Shown: positions 40,041 through 51,648, numbered from the stretch's first letter. The stretch is DNA of 64,000 nt from Shinisaurus crocodilurus (GCA_021292165.1 CM037877.1:126360402-126424401); one strand, 5' to 3'. The notes: generated by a model from the sequence alone, not told the origin. Numbers and translations are program-made.

Positions 40041-41012
40041 AGGAAACATGTGTGTCAAGAACAAATCCTGTCAGACTAATCTGATCTCATTTTTTGATCG
40101 GGTAACCTCCCTTGTGGACTGTGGGAATGCTGTGGACATTATATATCTGGACTTCAGCAAAGCTTTCGACAAAGTGCCTCATGATATCCTGATTAGTAGC
40201 TAAGAGTGGGCTAGATGGAACAACTATCAGGTGGATCCACAATTGGCTACAGAATCGGACTCAAAGAGTGCTTATCAATGGTTCCTTCTCAAACTGGGGA
40301 GAGGTAACGACGGGGTACCACAGGGCTCGGTCCTGGGCCCGGTGCTCTTCAACATTTTTATTAATGACTTGGATCAGGAGGTACGGGGAATGCTTATCAA
40401 ATTTGCAGATGACACAAAGTTGGGTGGAACAGCTAATACTCTGGAAGAAAAAAAAATTCAAAGTGACCTCGATAGGCTGGAGCGCTGGGCCGAAAACAAC
40501 AGAATGAAATTTAATAGGGATAAATGCCAAGTGCTGCACCTAGGGAGAGGAAACCAAATGCAGAGTTACAGAATGGGGGACACTTGGCTCAACAATACTA
40601 CAAGTGAGAAGGATCTTGGAATTGTGGTAGATCACAAACTGAATATGAGCCAGCAATGCGATGTGGCTGCAAAGAAGGCAAATGCAATTTTGGGCTGTAT
40701 TAATAGAAGTATAGCTTCCAAATCGCGGGAAGTGATAATTCCCCTTTACTCGGCACTGGTTAGGCCTCATCTTGAGTACTGCGTCCAGTTCTGGGGACCA
40801 CACTTTCAGAAGGATGTAGACAAACTGGAGAGGGTTCAGAGGAGGGCAACAAAGATGATAAAGGGACTGGAAACAAGGCCCTATGAGGAGAGACTGAAAG
40901 AACTGGGCATGTTTAGCCTTCAGAAGAGGAGACTGAGGGGAGATATGATCGCACTCTTCCAGTATTTGAAGGGATGTCACACAGAGGAGGGCAAAGATCT
41001 CTTCTTCGTGGA
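40041..41012 (+). mobile_element. CR1 LINE reverse transcriptase fragment
   Basis: Forward-oriented CR1 lacking both ends. [13 protein letters not shown] (motif A, 40142 on) is followed by a stop and a small deletion. From 40231 a 267-residue frame carries [13 protein letters not shown] (motif B), FADDTKLGG (motif C, intact catalytic pair) and the C-terminal [20 protein letters not shown] and [20 protein letters not shown] blocks. The 3' untranslated region and octamer tail are absent; the match ends near GGCAAAGATCTCTTCTT. The best-preserved CR1 coding sequence in the window, but not complete. Confidence 0.92.
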
Positions 41013-41464
41013 GATTCCCTGTTTCCTTCTGTGAACTTGCAATTACAAGTTGTAATAAGAGATTTCCAAGGGAAGGAGGGTAACCCCAGAGTGCCCCATG
41101 ACCATTTGAGAGTAGTTCAGTATCCCAACACTGTACAATTAATTTAAATTGTCATTTGGAAAAACAATGCATTTATATGGCTTGATACCAAGGACATGAA
41201 GACAATCCCTAAAGAACACCGTATAAGCAACTATCACCTTTGGTTAAATGCATTTCTGTGGCCTGTTGGATAAAAACACACACACACCAAGTGCATTCCA
41301 ATACCCATTTGGAAGGAATCAATTCATTCCAACAGTCATCTGGTATAATTTAAAAAATGTCTGGACTTTTAACATGAAATCACACAGGACACTTGGGATC
41401 ATCTTTCATGATGGTGTGAAAAAAAATTGTAGCTGAATATGTGCAACACCTCCATAAAGATTAT

Positions 41465-41790
41465 AAAATGGTTGTCTCTCCTTCCATGTTGGCATTATCC
41501 TGGCCAGAGAGCATGAACTGATTTCCATGGACAGAGAAGCATTCAAGACAGAAGAAGTACTCTGAACAGGTATCTCAGATGGATTAGGATTTATATCATC
41601 ATATTCAAAACTCTCCTTAGGAATAATCTATTTAGAGATCTAATGAAATGGTCTGGAACCAAGATCGTGCTCTCTTCCTCCTTTGTCTAAATGGCTCACT
41701 ACATCAGAGCTGCTTATATGACCCATAAATGTATCAGCCAATACACAGAACTATAAATAGGAGGCCATAAAAGTAAGGTGCTCATCTACT
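41465..41790 (+). repeat. Pcdh upstream block, paralogue of 50471-50775
   Basis: Shares CATG(T/C)TGGCATTATCCTG, a GATTTCCATGGACAGA / GATATCCATGGACTGA block, TCTCAGATGGATTAG(G/A)AT, ATTCAAAACTC and GGAGGCCATAAAA / GAAGGTCATAAAA with the region upstream of exon 4. About 70-75% similar. It shows that exons 3 and 4 were duplicated together with over 1 kb of 5' flank. Confidence 0.75.
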
Positions 41791-42629
41791 CAAACTTAAT
41801 AGTATTTCTCATAGCCTTTTTTTACACTGCTCCTTATTTTGGTTATAACTTATGATTCAAATGGTTTGAAGTCCATTGAAAAAGTTAGACATTTCCCAAA
41901 CCTTTAGAATTGCAGCAGTATCCTGTATTTCAATAAAAACCACACTCTCCTCTTTCAGCAACAGAGAAGATAGAAAGAAGTGCAGACAAGAAATTTACAC
42001 AATTGTAATTTTTAAAAAAAACAAACTTATTTTCTTCAGGGCACATCTGTTACTTGCAAATAATTCTCATGTGCCATGCACACACAATACTTGCAAAAAA
42101 GCTAAGCAAATATCACCCATCTGATGAGAGGAGAAAACACACACATTCACACCTCCACTGCCTTCAGGCAAGCAATATTGGCTAATCATGCTGCAAAAAT
42201 TAGGAAAAAGGAAGTTACTCTTTTGGGAAGCCGATAATTTCATAGAGTTATCTTCTTTCAGAAAAGGAATGAGGAGAAAAAAGAGGACAAATCAATTAAT
42301 ACACAACTAACCCTGTATCCCTGGTAAGTGTGCCAGATGAGTGTTGACAAACCCATGTAGGGTACATTCACATTTTACAGTTTAAGTAGTACAATTAAAT
42401 AATCTTAGGTGACTATCTAAAATAACATGATGTGTGAAGTGGCCCTAAATGTATTAAGGCTATCTCAAAAAGAAACTAAGATGAATTCCTGCAGATAAAG
42501 AAAAAATAATTCAGCTGTACAAGACACACTAATGGATGGCAAGCACTTCATGTAAAAGTAAAGGTGTATTAATCAAATGGAAAACAATAGTTTATCAGAA
42601 ACATATGATTAAGACAGAATGTAATAGTC
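41791..42629. other. 5' flank of Pcdh exon 3
   Basis: No gene. Short similarities to the exon 4 flank persist, for example TTATCTTCTTTCAGAAAAGG near 42251 against TTATCTTCTACCAGAAAGGG near 51773. No inserted repeat recognised. Confidence 0.5.
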
Positions 42630-42676
42630 TGCTTCTCCATTTCAAAGTTCAGTCACTGGGGGTCACTGTTGTCTAA
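42630..42676 (+). promoter_or_regulatory. CSE-like promoter element of Pcdh exon 3
   Basis: CTGCTTCTCCATTTCAAAGT then TCAGTCACTGGGGGTCACTG and TTGTCTA, aligned with 6077-6123 and 52500-52548. CTCF-like core CACTGGGGGTCACT. It lies 237 bp before the chosen ATG, followed by the AGCTCCTCCCTC block at about 42708. Functional role inferred from position and conservation. Confidence 0.7.
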
Positions 42677-42912
42677 GGCAATGTTTAAGCAAGGCTGAAA
42701 ACTCAAAGCTCCTCCCTCTGAGTGACTAAGAATCCTGCCTGTCAGATCCACAATAAGGATATCACACAAGAGATGCAGCACCACTGGGACAGATTTAAAT
42801 GATTACACCAATGCAAGTCTGGATGAGCTCCTTGGACTTTGCTCTTCACTCTTTCAAAGAAAGGTTTTCTAAGAAAGAGAAGACACTGCTTGGCTCTGTG
42901 TTTGTGTTTGCA

Positions 42913-45267
42913 ATGTTTGTCTGGCAGAATGACTCTGTGGCAAAGCGGATGCTGCAGCTGGTTCTGCTCCACACAGCCTGGGAAATGGGGAGCGGCCAGC
43001 TCCGTTATTCTGTGCCTGAGGAATCCCAGCATGGCACCTTCGTGGGCCGCATTGCCCAGGATCTGGGTCTGGAAGTGAGTGAGCTGGTGCCTCGGATGTT
43101 CCGGATGGTGTCCAAAGGACACAAAGACTATTTTGAGGTAAATGTGCAGAATGGGATCTTGTTTGTGAATTCCCAGATAGACAGGGAGGAGCTTTGCAGC
43201 AAGAACTCTGGGTGCTCCATTCACCTGGAGGTGATTGTGGATAAACCTCTGAGGGTCTTCCATGTGGAGGTGGAGATCAGGGACATAAATGACAATGCTC
43301 CTGTTTTTTCAGTAAATGAACAAATTCTGAGCATAGCAGAATCAAGTTTACCAGGTTTTCGTTATCTATTAGCTGGTGCTTCTGATGCAGATAGAGATGC
43401 CAATGCCTTTTTAACCTACAAACTCAGCCTGAATGACGATTTCATTCTTGATTCAGGAAGTGATGAGGACCAGAGTAAATCTCCAGTACTTATACTGAAA
43501 GCTCCACTTGACAGGGAGCAGATCCCTGTGCATCATTTATTACTCACAGCCACAGATGGGGGCAAGCCGGAGCTCACAGGCACAGTCCAGCTGGCGATCA
43601 ACGTGCTGGATGCAAATGACAACCCTCCTGTATTCAACCAGTCAGTTTACAAGGTAACCTTATTGGAAAATGCAGCTGCTGGAACATTAGTTATTAAACT
43701 GAATGCCACAGACTTAGATGAAGGGATTAATAAGGAAATATCCTATTTTTTTAGTAATAACGTACCTGCACATTTCACAAATATATTTAGCATCAATTCC
43801 AACACAGGGGAAGTCAGAGTGATTGGAAAAGTGGATTTTGAAGACATCAGTGTATATGACCTTCAAATAGTTGCAGAAGATAAAGGTAGCTTGCCATTGT
43901 CTGGACACTGCCAAGTGATCATTGAGGTGTTGGACATGAATGACAATGCTCCAGAGGTGTCAGTCTCATCCCTCTCAGTGCCAGTGCCAGAAGACTCCCC
44001 ACCAGGGACAGTCGTGGCCCTGATCAGTGTCTCAGATGGGGACTCTGGAGCCAATGGGCAAGTGAGCTGCTCACTGTGGCCTCCTGGGCTCCCCTTCAAA
44101 CTAGCTTCCACCTTTAAGAATTACTATTCGTTAGTGTTGACTGAGCTCCTGGATCGGGAGCGGGTGGCTGAGTATGGGCTGACATTGATGGCACAAGACC
44201 AAGGAGTCCCATCTTTGTCAGCTACCATTAGCCTAGTAGTACCAATTAGTGATATAAATGACAATGCACCCACTTTTGCACAGCCCTCCTACACTGTGTT
44301 TGTGAAGGAGAACAACCCACCTGGTGCTCACATCTTCACTGTGTCTGCCTCAGACCCAGATGTGGCTGAGAATGCCTTGGTCAGTTACTGGATGGATGAG
44401 AAGCTCTGGCCCCTGTCGAGCTACATCTCGGTGCACTCAGAGAGTGGGAAGCTCTATGCCTTGCAGCCCTTGGACTATGAGGAGCTGAAGCTGTTGGAGT
44501 TCCAGGTGAGCGCCAAGGATGCTGGGCTGCCCTCCTTGTGTGGCAACGTGACTGTTCAGGTCTTTGTGGTGGATGAGAACGACAATGCACCTGCTGTGTC
44601 AAGGCCAGCAGAAGAGAACCCCATTCTTCTGGTGGTCCCTGTGGCATCTGGGCACATGGTGGGCAAGGTCCGTGCCCTTGATGCTGACTCAGGATACAAT
44701 GCGTGGCTGCGATATGAGCTGCTTGAAGGGACCAGCGGACCTTGGCGCGTGGGCTTGTATAGCGGTGAGATCAGTACCAAACATGCTTTGGATGAGGCCG
44801 GGGGCAGCAAGGGTCAGAGCCTTCTGGTTCTGGTGAAGGATCATGGCAAGCCTCAACTCTCAGCCACAGCCACACTGAGTGTGTCATTGGTGACAAGCGC
44901 CCAGGCCATCAAAACTGATATCCGCCTTCCGAGGACAGTTGAGAGCTCAAAGCCCCAGGTGGATACGGTCAATGTCTACCTGATCATTGCCATCTGCTCG
45001 GTATCCAGCTTGTTCCTATTGGCCGTCATCTTGTATGTGGCCCTGCGATGCCACTGCCCAGCGAAGGAGTCAGTGGTGTATGGTCCCGGCACGGCCACCC
45101 TGGTATGCGCCAGTGAAGTGGGCAGCTGGTCCTATTCAAATCGCCACAGCCACATCCTGGCCGGTGTGAGTGGAGAGGCTGGTGCCAAGAGTGACCTCAT
45201 GGTTTTCAGCCCCAGCGTTCCTGCTTCTGCTGAGAATGGGAAACAGCAGGACCTGCTCTGTGCAACG
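42913..45267 (+). CDS. PCDHA: Protocadherin alpha variable exon 3
   Basis: A third PCDHA variable exon, 785 residues to the donor. The start [14 protein letters not shown] matches exon 1. Linkers are at residues 124 (DINDNAPVF), 233 (DANDNPPVF), 341 (DMNDNAPEV), 447 (DINDNAPTF) and 554 (DENDNAPAV); the helix is at about 689-712. From EC3 to the end the protein is the same as exon 1. EC1 differs at a few sites (for example SKGHKDYF against SKGRKDYF), but EC2 is different ([20 protein letters not shown] ... [18 protein letters not shown]). Donor ACG|GTTAGT, phase 0. An in-frame ATG at 42799 would add 38 residues ([19 protein letters not shown]...) ahead of the signal peptide; I prefer 42913. 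If expressed, exons 1 and 3 would differ almost only in EC2, part of the trans-recognition interface. Confidence 0.95.
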
Positions 45268-45735
45268 GTTAGTAAACAGCTGTGGGTTTTCCTCTGAGAA
45301 ATGCTGCTGTTCCTGTAACACTGAAATATAATTTGTTGTTGTACTAATTCAGCACTGAATTTGAAGTTGTGCTTAATATCTGTAAGTATCCGCTTTGAAT
45401 CATTAGAGTGCAGATAGATTATTTATGAAAAATAGGTTTGTTTTCCCCTGTATTGTTCAGTTTTACAGTGTCTTTTCTCCTGAGGAATCCTCTTGTACAT
45501 GACAGATTAATGTAATTCAGGGCATATCTACAGTACAAATTTATAGCTAAGTGGCACGCATTCCTCAGAATCCTAGGAATTTAAATTACTAATCTGAAAA
45601 TTGTGTGTTAGAGAACTCTAGTCTCCTCACCAAAATACACTTTCTAGGGTTCCTGTGGGAGAGGGAATAACTGAAAGAACACTTGCAAGCCTGTAGTGTA
45701 TATACATATTAAATACAGAGTTGAGTAGCTATAGC
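43510..45735 (+). repeat. Duplicated tract shared with 6949-9175
   Basis: Second copy of the exon 1/exon 3 tract. The left boundary is at ACAGGGAGCAGATCCCTGTG; similarity ends near GAGTTGAGTAGCTATAGC, where a different repeat (CTCCAAACCCGGAGGATTAC) begins. Confidence 0.9.
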
Positions 45736-45959
45736 AGTTAACCCTCCAAACCCGGAGGATTACGGGCATCCAATTGAGCGTGGGAGGAGCGCAGAGGCGA
45801 GGATCACCTCTGCACTTCCCCCCCCCCACCCTGCAAAAGATATAGAAGGCCGATTTCAGCTGATTTTGGCTGTCTATGTCTTTTGCTCCTGCTCGTGAGG
45901 AGGCGGGGCTGAGGCACGACTGGGATATTTCATAGTGAGAAAAGTGAGATACCCAAGTA

Positions 45960-48110
45960 TTAGCAGAGATGTTACAAGCAGTTAAGTTGGAGGAATCCCG
46001 CCGAACACCGGTGACTAACGACCAGAAAAGCTTGGTGTTGGGTTTTAAACACAAATCAACCAAAAGACTCCATCAATACTGCAGAGCTTTTTTCTGGGCT
46101 ATCAGGAGTTTGTATTGGTGTTTTAGTGCGTAATATTCTTGTGGTAATACTCCTTCCTATACTGATGATACACGGCTCTTAATTGATGTTTCTTAGTCAT
46201 ACACTCCTTATCAAACCAATTGGAGGATTCTTTAGTAATGATGTTCCTAGGTTCTACTTGTTTAGGGTTCAAAATCAACTGGAAAGCCTGGATAAGTTGA
46301 GAGTAAGTCCTCAGAGAACTTGTGACATCAGATGCTGCTATAATTGTTGATTTCAAACCAATGGCTTCTGGAGTAGCCAAGAAGGCAGAGGATTTGGCAT
46401 TTAAGCCATTTGACCAACGAAGTTTCCTTACTGCAAAATGATAAAGCTTCTTCTCTATAGTACTAGTTAGCATACAATTGGAAACTAAATGGAATTAAGA
46501 GGGTAAAACAAAGTGGTAGGTGATTGCTGTCATTATGATTACCCACCTGAAAGTATTTAATCAAATTATACACGGAATTGGAAATCAGAGTGTAATTGAA
46601 CATACTACTTCCGCGTCCTGAGATGTAAGTGAGCTCCCCATATGGATCTGTACAGTGGCTGCCATTAAGTATTTTGAGAGCTAAACGACTCACCATTTGA
46701 GCTAAGCAAATACCTGCAAAATTGATCTTAGAATCTTTAGAATGCCTATCATTATTATAAGATAGGACCTCACATTCTAAATCACCCAATAATTTAGAGG
46801 AAAAAGGTGCATCATTGTTGGGTCCTATTCTGGCATTAAAATCGCCAGCTACAACTAGAAATGCTGGAGGAAATTGGGATTCCAGGTTAATAAGATAGTT
46901 CTCCATAGTGTCCCACAACTGTTTTTCCTGGGACCTCTTAGAGGTGGGAGGAATATAGACATTAACAAATAAAAGGGTGACAGATCTGAATGCAATTATT
47001 ACAGCAATTGCAATTTGCTCACATGGAGGAAGCCATTTAATGGACACTTTCAGGGATTAGCAGTGACAGCCCAGCTCTTGCTCTTCCTTGCCCTGGAACA
47101 GCCTGCAAATGCTAGGACAAAAAGCCATTGAGGTTTATTTTTGTAGCGCACCAAGTCTCTTGCAGTAAAATTATATCAAACCTCCGTAAGAAGACCAGCA
47201 CCTCTGTATCGTGTCGTGTGACTTAGAAGACCACCCAGCTATGTTCCCTGGAAGAACTTTAAGGTGCTGGCCATTTAGAGAATACATGATGGAATCAGCA
47301 TCTGTGGGTGTAGCTGCGTATGAGTTGACGTACTTAGGATCTAAATTAACCAATGAGTCTGTTCGTCAGTCCAACTTCTGTATTTGATTCAGTGCATCCT
47401 TATCATCCACAAAAACTGCACCATTCCTCTTGGGGGGAATCACAGCCTCCACAACAAGAATTTTAGGCTGTGATATAGAGGAACAGGGAACTTGGCCCAG
47501 TTCTTCAGGGTCCAGGAATCTACTTTGAAGCCAGTCAAATTGTACAGGAACAGTGGACAAAGTTGAAGACTTCTGAGTTGGGGGAAATTTCCCCAAATTT
47601 ACTTCGTCAGCTCCTGCATCCCACTCACTCACTTTTTGGTCTATGATCTCCTATTCCTCCTTTACTAGGTTATCTACTCTCACCATTTTATTCATTCCAG
47701 TTATTGCCTCTCCTTCAGGACCATAAGAGACCACCAGCGTATCCCTCAGTAATGTTAATCGCTTTATCAGATCATCTTGAACAATTCCATAAAAGATTTT
47801 TATACGGAGCAGTCAAAGTCAGATCATATGCTGCAACTCAGCCAATAATTAGCAAGCGCATACACTAAAGCTGAAGCTGAAGGAAGTCATTCCACAGCCA
47901 AAATAGCCACAGAATAAAAAAAAACACACCAAGGAGTCTCCTGAGTTGGAAAAAGAGCCAAACGAAAACATAATTATTCCAGTACAAACACCACTGATTG
48001 GGAAGATGGAAAAGAAATCCTACAGTAAATAGTTAAAAAGTTAAAAATTAAAACAAATGGGAAAGCCCAAAACAAACACAGCTACTCACAACGCCATTTT
48101 CTCTCCCACA
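45960..48110 (-). mobile_element. APE-endonuclease LINE, degraded
   Basis: Minus-strand frames encode an AP-like endonuclease domain: FVNVYIPPTSKRS, VVAGDFNARIGPNNDAPF (catalytic GDFN) and TYISGRGSSMFNYTLIS, then NHNDSNHLPL where LINE endonucleases normally have SDHxPL. A further frame (46123-46473) has FDKECMTKKHQLRAVYHQYR, like the linker between endonuclease and RT. The N-terminal side (47171-47632) has PKRNGAVFVDDKDALNQIQK. Stops and frameshifts break it and the RT domain is absent. Clade uncertain. Confidence 0.65.
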
Positions 48111-48127
48111 TTCACCAATAATTAATA

Positions 48128-48376
48128 CAGTAATACCTTGGATTGCAAGTAACTTGGTTTGAGAGCGTTTTGCAAGACAAGCAAATTTTTAAATATTTAT
48201 TTAATATTTTTTTTACTTGATATACAAGCGACGTCTTGCAATACAAGTACTGTAGTACAGCTTAAATTAAAAATCTCTGTACAAATTTTTTTGGGGGGAT
48301 TTCGTTTTGATATGAGTGTTTTGGATTACAAGCACATTTCCAGAACGAATTATGCTCTCAATCCAAGGCACGACTG
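48128..48376. mobile_element. Tigger-like MITE, copy 2
   Basis: 249 bp, ends CAGTAATACCTTGGATTGCA and (complement) CAGTCGTGCCTTGGATTGAG, flanked by TA. Closely similar to 22973-23223 and 50809-51058. Confidence 0.87.
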
Positions 48377-48640
48377 TATATTAAAAATGGGGGGGGGGGT
48401 GTTCTTCCTGCTGCTCTATATGCCAAATCATGTTAGATATTTTTTTTAATCAAAGAATTCATTTATAGACACTCACCGCTCTATTTAATGAGGTGAAAAG
48501 GAGGAAGCATATTTCCTCTTAACACCTTCAACTCATTTCCTGAAAGGAGGGAAGGAACTTAGAAGTGATACTGATACTGAAAGTTAATTTTTAATGTCAG
48601 AATAAATGGGACTGGAATTCCATTTGTGTTACTTGTAACA

Positions 48641-48812
48641 GGCCTGTGGCTTACACTGGCTCAGCTTGTCTGAGCGTGGAAAGCTAAGCAGGGTCAGGCC
48701 TGGCTATTACTTGGATGGGAGACCCCTCCTCTAGTTTCCTGCATTGAGCAGGGGGTTGGACTCGATAGCCTTGTAGGCTCCTTCCAACTCTATGATCTAT
48801 GAAATCTATGAT
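48641..48812 (+). mobile_element. 5S rRNA-derived SINE with CR1 3' tail, copy 3
   Basis: The most complete copy. GGCCTGTGGCTTACACTGGC resembles the 5' end of 5S rRNA with an internal loss of about 14 bp. Then GAGCGTGGAAAGCTAAGCAG and ATTACTTGGATGGGAGACC, the junction CCCTCCTCTAGTTTCCT, and CR1 3' sequence ending in CTATGATCTATGAAATCTAT. Boxes A and C of the 5S internal promoter are well kept. Confidence 0.88.
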
Positions 48813-49054
48813 GCTAAAGATGGAGGAAGAGACAGGCTGTGATGAGAGTTATCTAGCAAACAAATCCTGTTAGTATTTTGTTTGGTGCCATCTCAAAAGA
48901 TCCATACCAGAGCCAAGATCACAGTTCTTTGGTCTGTTTCTTAGGGCGTTTTAATCATACAAAGTGTGTGAAGGGGAAACTTCCCCCCAGCCCTCATGAA
49001 TTCCTCTACATGCACAGCGATTGCAACCCCTCCATGCCATGAAATGCCCTATTC

Positions 49055-50088
49055 CTGATTGTGAGATGCCGTCCCCAGAGAGGCTCACCCGTCACCTATG
49101 CTGTGGTCTCTCTGGCACCAGGTGAAGACCTTTTCATTTCCCCAGGCTTTTTAGTCCTGTACAGTAGTACCTTGGATTACGAGCATAATCCGTTCTGGAG
49201 CCATGCTCGTAATCCAAAGTACTCGTACATCAAAGCGAGTTTCCCCATTAGAAATAATTCGTTCCACAACCATTTAATCACTGCTTTGCCGGTTCCCTGG
49301 CAGGGAGCCCCATGGAGGGAGCCGGCAAAGCAGTGATTAAATAGTTGTGGGGCTAATGGGGAAACTCGCTTTCTCCCTCCCTTTGCAAGCAGCGGCTGCA
49401 GTGTCTCCCTCCCTTTGCAAGTGGCGTCCACGGCTCGTCTCCGTGCGTCTCCCTGGCAGGGAGACAGCAAAGCTTTGCCGTCTCCCTGGCGTGGAGCCGC
49501 CCCCGCCTCTCCCTCCCTTTGCAAGCGGCGGCTGCAGCATCTCCCTCCCTTTGCAAGCGGCGGCGGTCCCGTCGTGTCACATCCGGCCCCGTGCGTTGCA
49601 TCACTGACGGGGCCGGATGTGACGCGAGTGGCCGCGCTGTGACTCGCCTCCACGGGGCTTCCCTGGAGGCGCGGCATGGCCGGGCTCAGCCGGCGCCTCG
49701 CGTTTCTAGCATAAATTTACATTTGAAAGACATCTTGCAACAGGAGCCACATGCGGCAGCAGCGGCTCGTGTTGCGAGACTTGCTCGTCTTTCAAATGTA
49801 AATTTATGCCAAATTTTTCCTCGTTTTACGAGAAACTCGTAAACCGGGTTACTCGTAATCCGAGGTATTACTATAGTTTTAAAAATTGTGTTGATGCAAT
49901 TTTAGAACTTAGCACTGCTGCTGACTTTTATCTTGGTTCCTATTTTGGTTTTATTCTGTTTTAAACATATGGTTTTTATATTATGTTTTACTATGTTATT
50001 GTATTTTATGGTTTTAGCTTTGTTTTGTGAACTGTCCAGTGAGCTTTGGCTAATGGGAGGTATAGAAATGTAATAGATACCGTACATA
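49055..50088 (+). mobile_element. L2-type LINE 3' end split by a Tigger-like element
   Basis: Left part GAGAGGCTCACCCGTCACCT ... CACCAGGTGAAGACC ... CCCAGGCTTTTTAG (49055-49161), right part TTTTGTGAACTGTCCAGTGA, GCTTTGGCTAATGGGAGGTA and TAGAAATGTAATAGATAC (49876-50088). Together they match the L2-type 3' end at 59110-59457. The intervening 49162-49873 is a later insertion. Confidence 0.75.
49162..49873. mobile_element. Tigger-like element with GC-rich foldback core
   Basis: 712 bp with ends CAGTAGTACCTTGGATTACG and (complement) TAGTAATACCTCGGATTACG, TA on both sides. Inside are four copies of a TCTCCCTCCCTTTGCAAG-containing unit (49372-49560), the palindrome CCGGCCCCGTGCGTTGCATC/ACTGACGGGGCCGG, and a 40-bp inverted pair GCATAAATTTACATTTGAAA (49711) and TTTCAAATGTAAATTTATGC (49790). 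No transposase frame. Confidence 0.8.
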
Positions 50089-50470
50089 CATACATACTTA
50101 CATTTTCAAGGCCAAACTACACAACACACACACACACACACACACCTATATCTATAGCCATATATATCTTGCCAATGTTTCCTTATACTAGAAAGCTTGT
50201 TTATAGCAGCTATTCAAATTATTAAACCATCCTGAAGCTTTCCCCCCTTCATCTGCAGATTATGGAAATGTCTGGTGTGTGTCTAATACTTCTAACTAAG
50301 AGGTTGTACATCCAGAAAGCAACCAAAGGCTTGTCTTTGCTCAGCTTTCTTAAACAGGCAGCCTTAAAGGCCAATAGAGGATTGCCTGGGGTAAAAAAAC
50401 CTGTCAGAGTACAAGCACTCTGAATGTACTCAGGCTTCCTGCTAATGATCATGAAACATTTTCTTCTAGT
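50089..50470. other. Intergenic, (AC)n at 50122-50144
   Basis: A short CA microsatellite, otherwise no feature recognised. Confidence 0.5.
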
Positions 50471-50775
50471 TCCACATGCTGGCATTATCCTGACCAGAAA
50501 ATATGAAATTGATATCCATGGACTGATAAGCATTGGAGACAGAAGTACTTGCAACAGAAGTCTCAGATGGATTAGAATTTGCATTGTCACATTCAAAACT
50601 CTTCTCAGGAATTTAAGAGTTTGGAGATCTAATGAAGCAATTTGCCATTTACGACTGTGATCATTTCCTTTTTTGTCAAAATGTCTCAAATCAGAGCCAT
50701 AAACATGACACACAGTGATATCTTGCTCAATACACATACATTGATTCTGAAGGTCATAAAAGGGGAACAGTATTC
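50471..50775 (+). repeat. Pcdh upstream block, paralogue of 41465-41790
   Basis: See 41465-41790. The spacing to the CSE is 1.75 kb here against 0.86 kb in exon 3, but three later insertions (50809-51058, 51445-51648, 51958-52278; about 775 bp) account for most of the difference. Confidence 0.75.
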
Positions 50776-50808
50776 TACCCCAACCATTCTTACAGGTATT
50801 TCTTTATA

Positions 50809-51058
50809 CAGTAATACCTTGGATTACAAGTAACTTGGTTTGAGAGCGTTTTGCAAGACAAGCAAATTTTTAAATATTTATTTAATTTTTTTTTACTTGA
50901 TATACAAGCGATGTATTGCAATACAAGTACTGTAGTATGGCTTAAATTAAAAATCTCTGTACAAATTTTTTTGGGGGGATTTCGTTTTGATATAAGAGTG
51001 TTTTGGATTACAAGCACGTTTCTGGAACGAATTATGCTCTCAATCCAAGGCATGACCG
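50809..51058. mobile_element. Tigger-like MITE, copy 3
   Basis: 250 bp, ends CAGTAATACCTTGGATTACA and (complement) CGGTCATGCCTTGGATTGAG, flanked by TA at 50807-50808 and 51059-51060. The terminal base of the right repeat has mutated. Confidence 0.87.
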
Positions 51059-51444
51059 TAATGCAATTCTGCAGCTGTTGGGCATGAGTCCTACACTGCT
51101 CCACATCTCAGTTATACTCCATGATTACACACAAGTCTCAAATCCATTTTTAAAAAAAGCGTATCTCAGTCCTGTGGGATTCTCTGGAAGCCCTTTGCAT
51201 TAGTCCAGCAAATGTCAATAAAAATATTATTCAACAAGAAAGAACATGGCAAGTGGCAGAGACACTAGAAAGGGGATGGAGAATAGCCATTCCTTCCTGC
51301 ACATTTCCTGGGGGAGCAGCTTTTACTCACAAATAACTTTCACTTATGAACAATAAAAATGAACAACAAATTACATGCAAAAGAGCATGCGGAATGAAAC
51401 ACAAGAGCTAAGCAAACAGTATCCTTGGAAGAACCACAGCTCAT

Positions 51445-51648
51445 GGGGAAGGAGCATGGCTCAATGGTAGAGCAGATGCTTTGCATGCACAAAGGCCCAA
51501 GTTCAGTCCTTGGCATCTCCCGAGAGCAGATGATTGGAAACAGCCCTCCCTGCTGGAGACCCTGAAGAGCCACTGCCAGTCACAGTGGATACTGCTAGGC
51601 TAGATGAACCAGTGGGCTGGCTCCATATAAGGCAGCCTCCTGTGTCCA
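51445..51648 (+). mobile_element. tRNA-Ala-derived SINE with CR1/L3-like tail
   Basis: The head GGGGAAGGAGCATGGCTCAA, TGGTAGAGCAGATGCTTTGC, ATGC..., AAGTTCAGTCCTTGGCATCT resembles tRNA-Ala with a TGC anticodon and recognisable A and B boxes. The body ends CTAGGCTAGATGAACCAGTG and CTCCATATAAGGCAGC, similar to the 3' end of the CR1-like LINE near 61760-61807. Not a functional tRNA: the stems are disrupted. Confidence 0.7.

Noticed and set aside
42913..45735. Exon 3 as an assembly duplicate of exon 1
   Set aside because: EC1, EC2, the 5' flank and the distal 3' flank differ, so two separate loci are likely, though read depth should confirm.
50249..50737. 162-residue minus-strand open frame upstream of exon 4
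   Set aside because: It lies in a non-coding block shared with 41465-41790, where the frame is not kept.
51445..51518. tRNA-Ala gene
   Set aside because: Acceptor and T stems are mismatched and it continues into a SINE body; not a functional tRNA.
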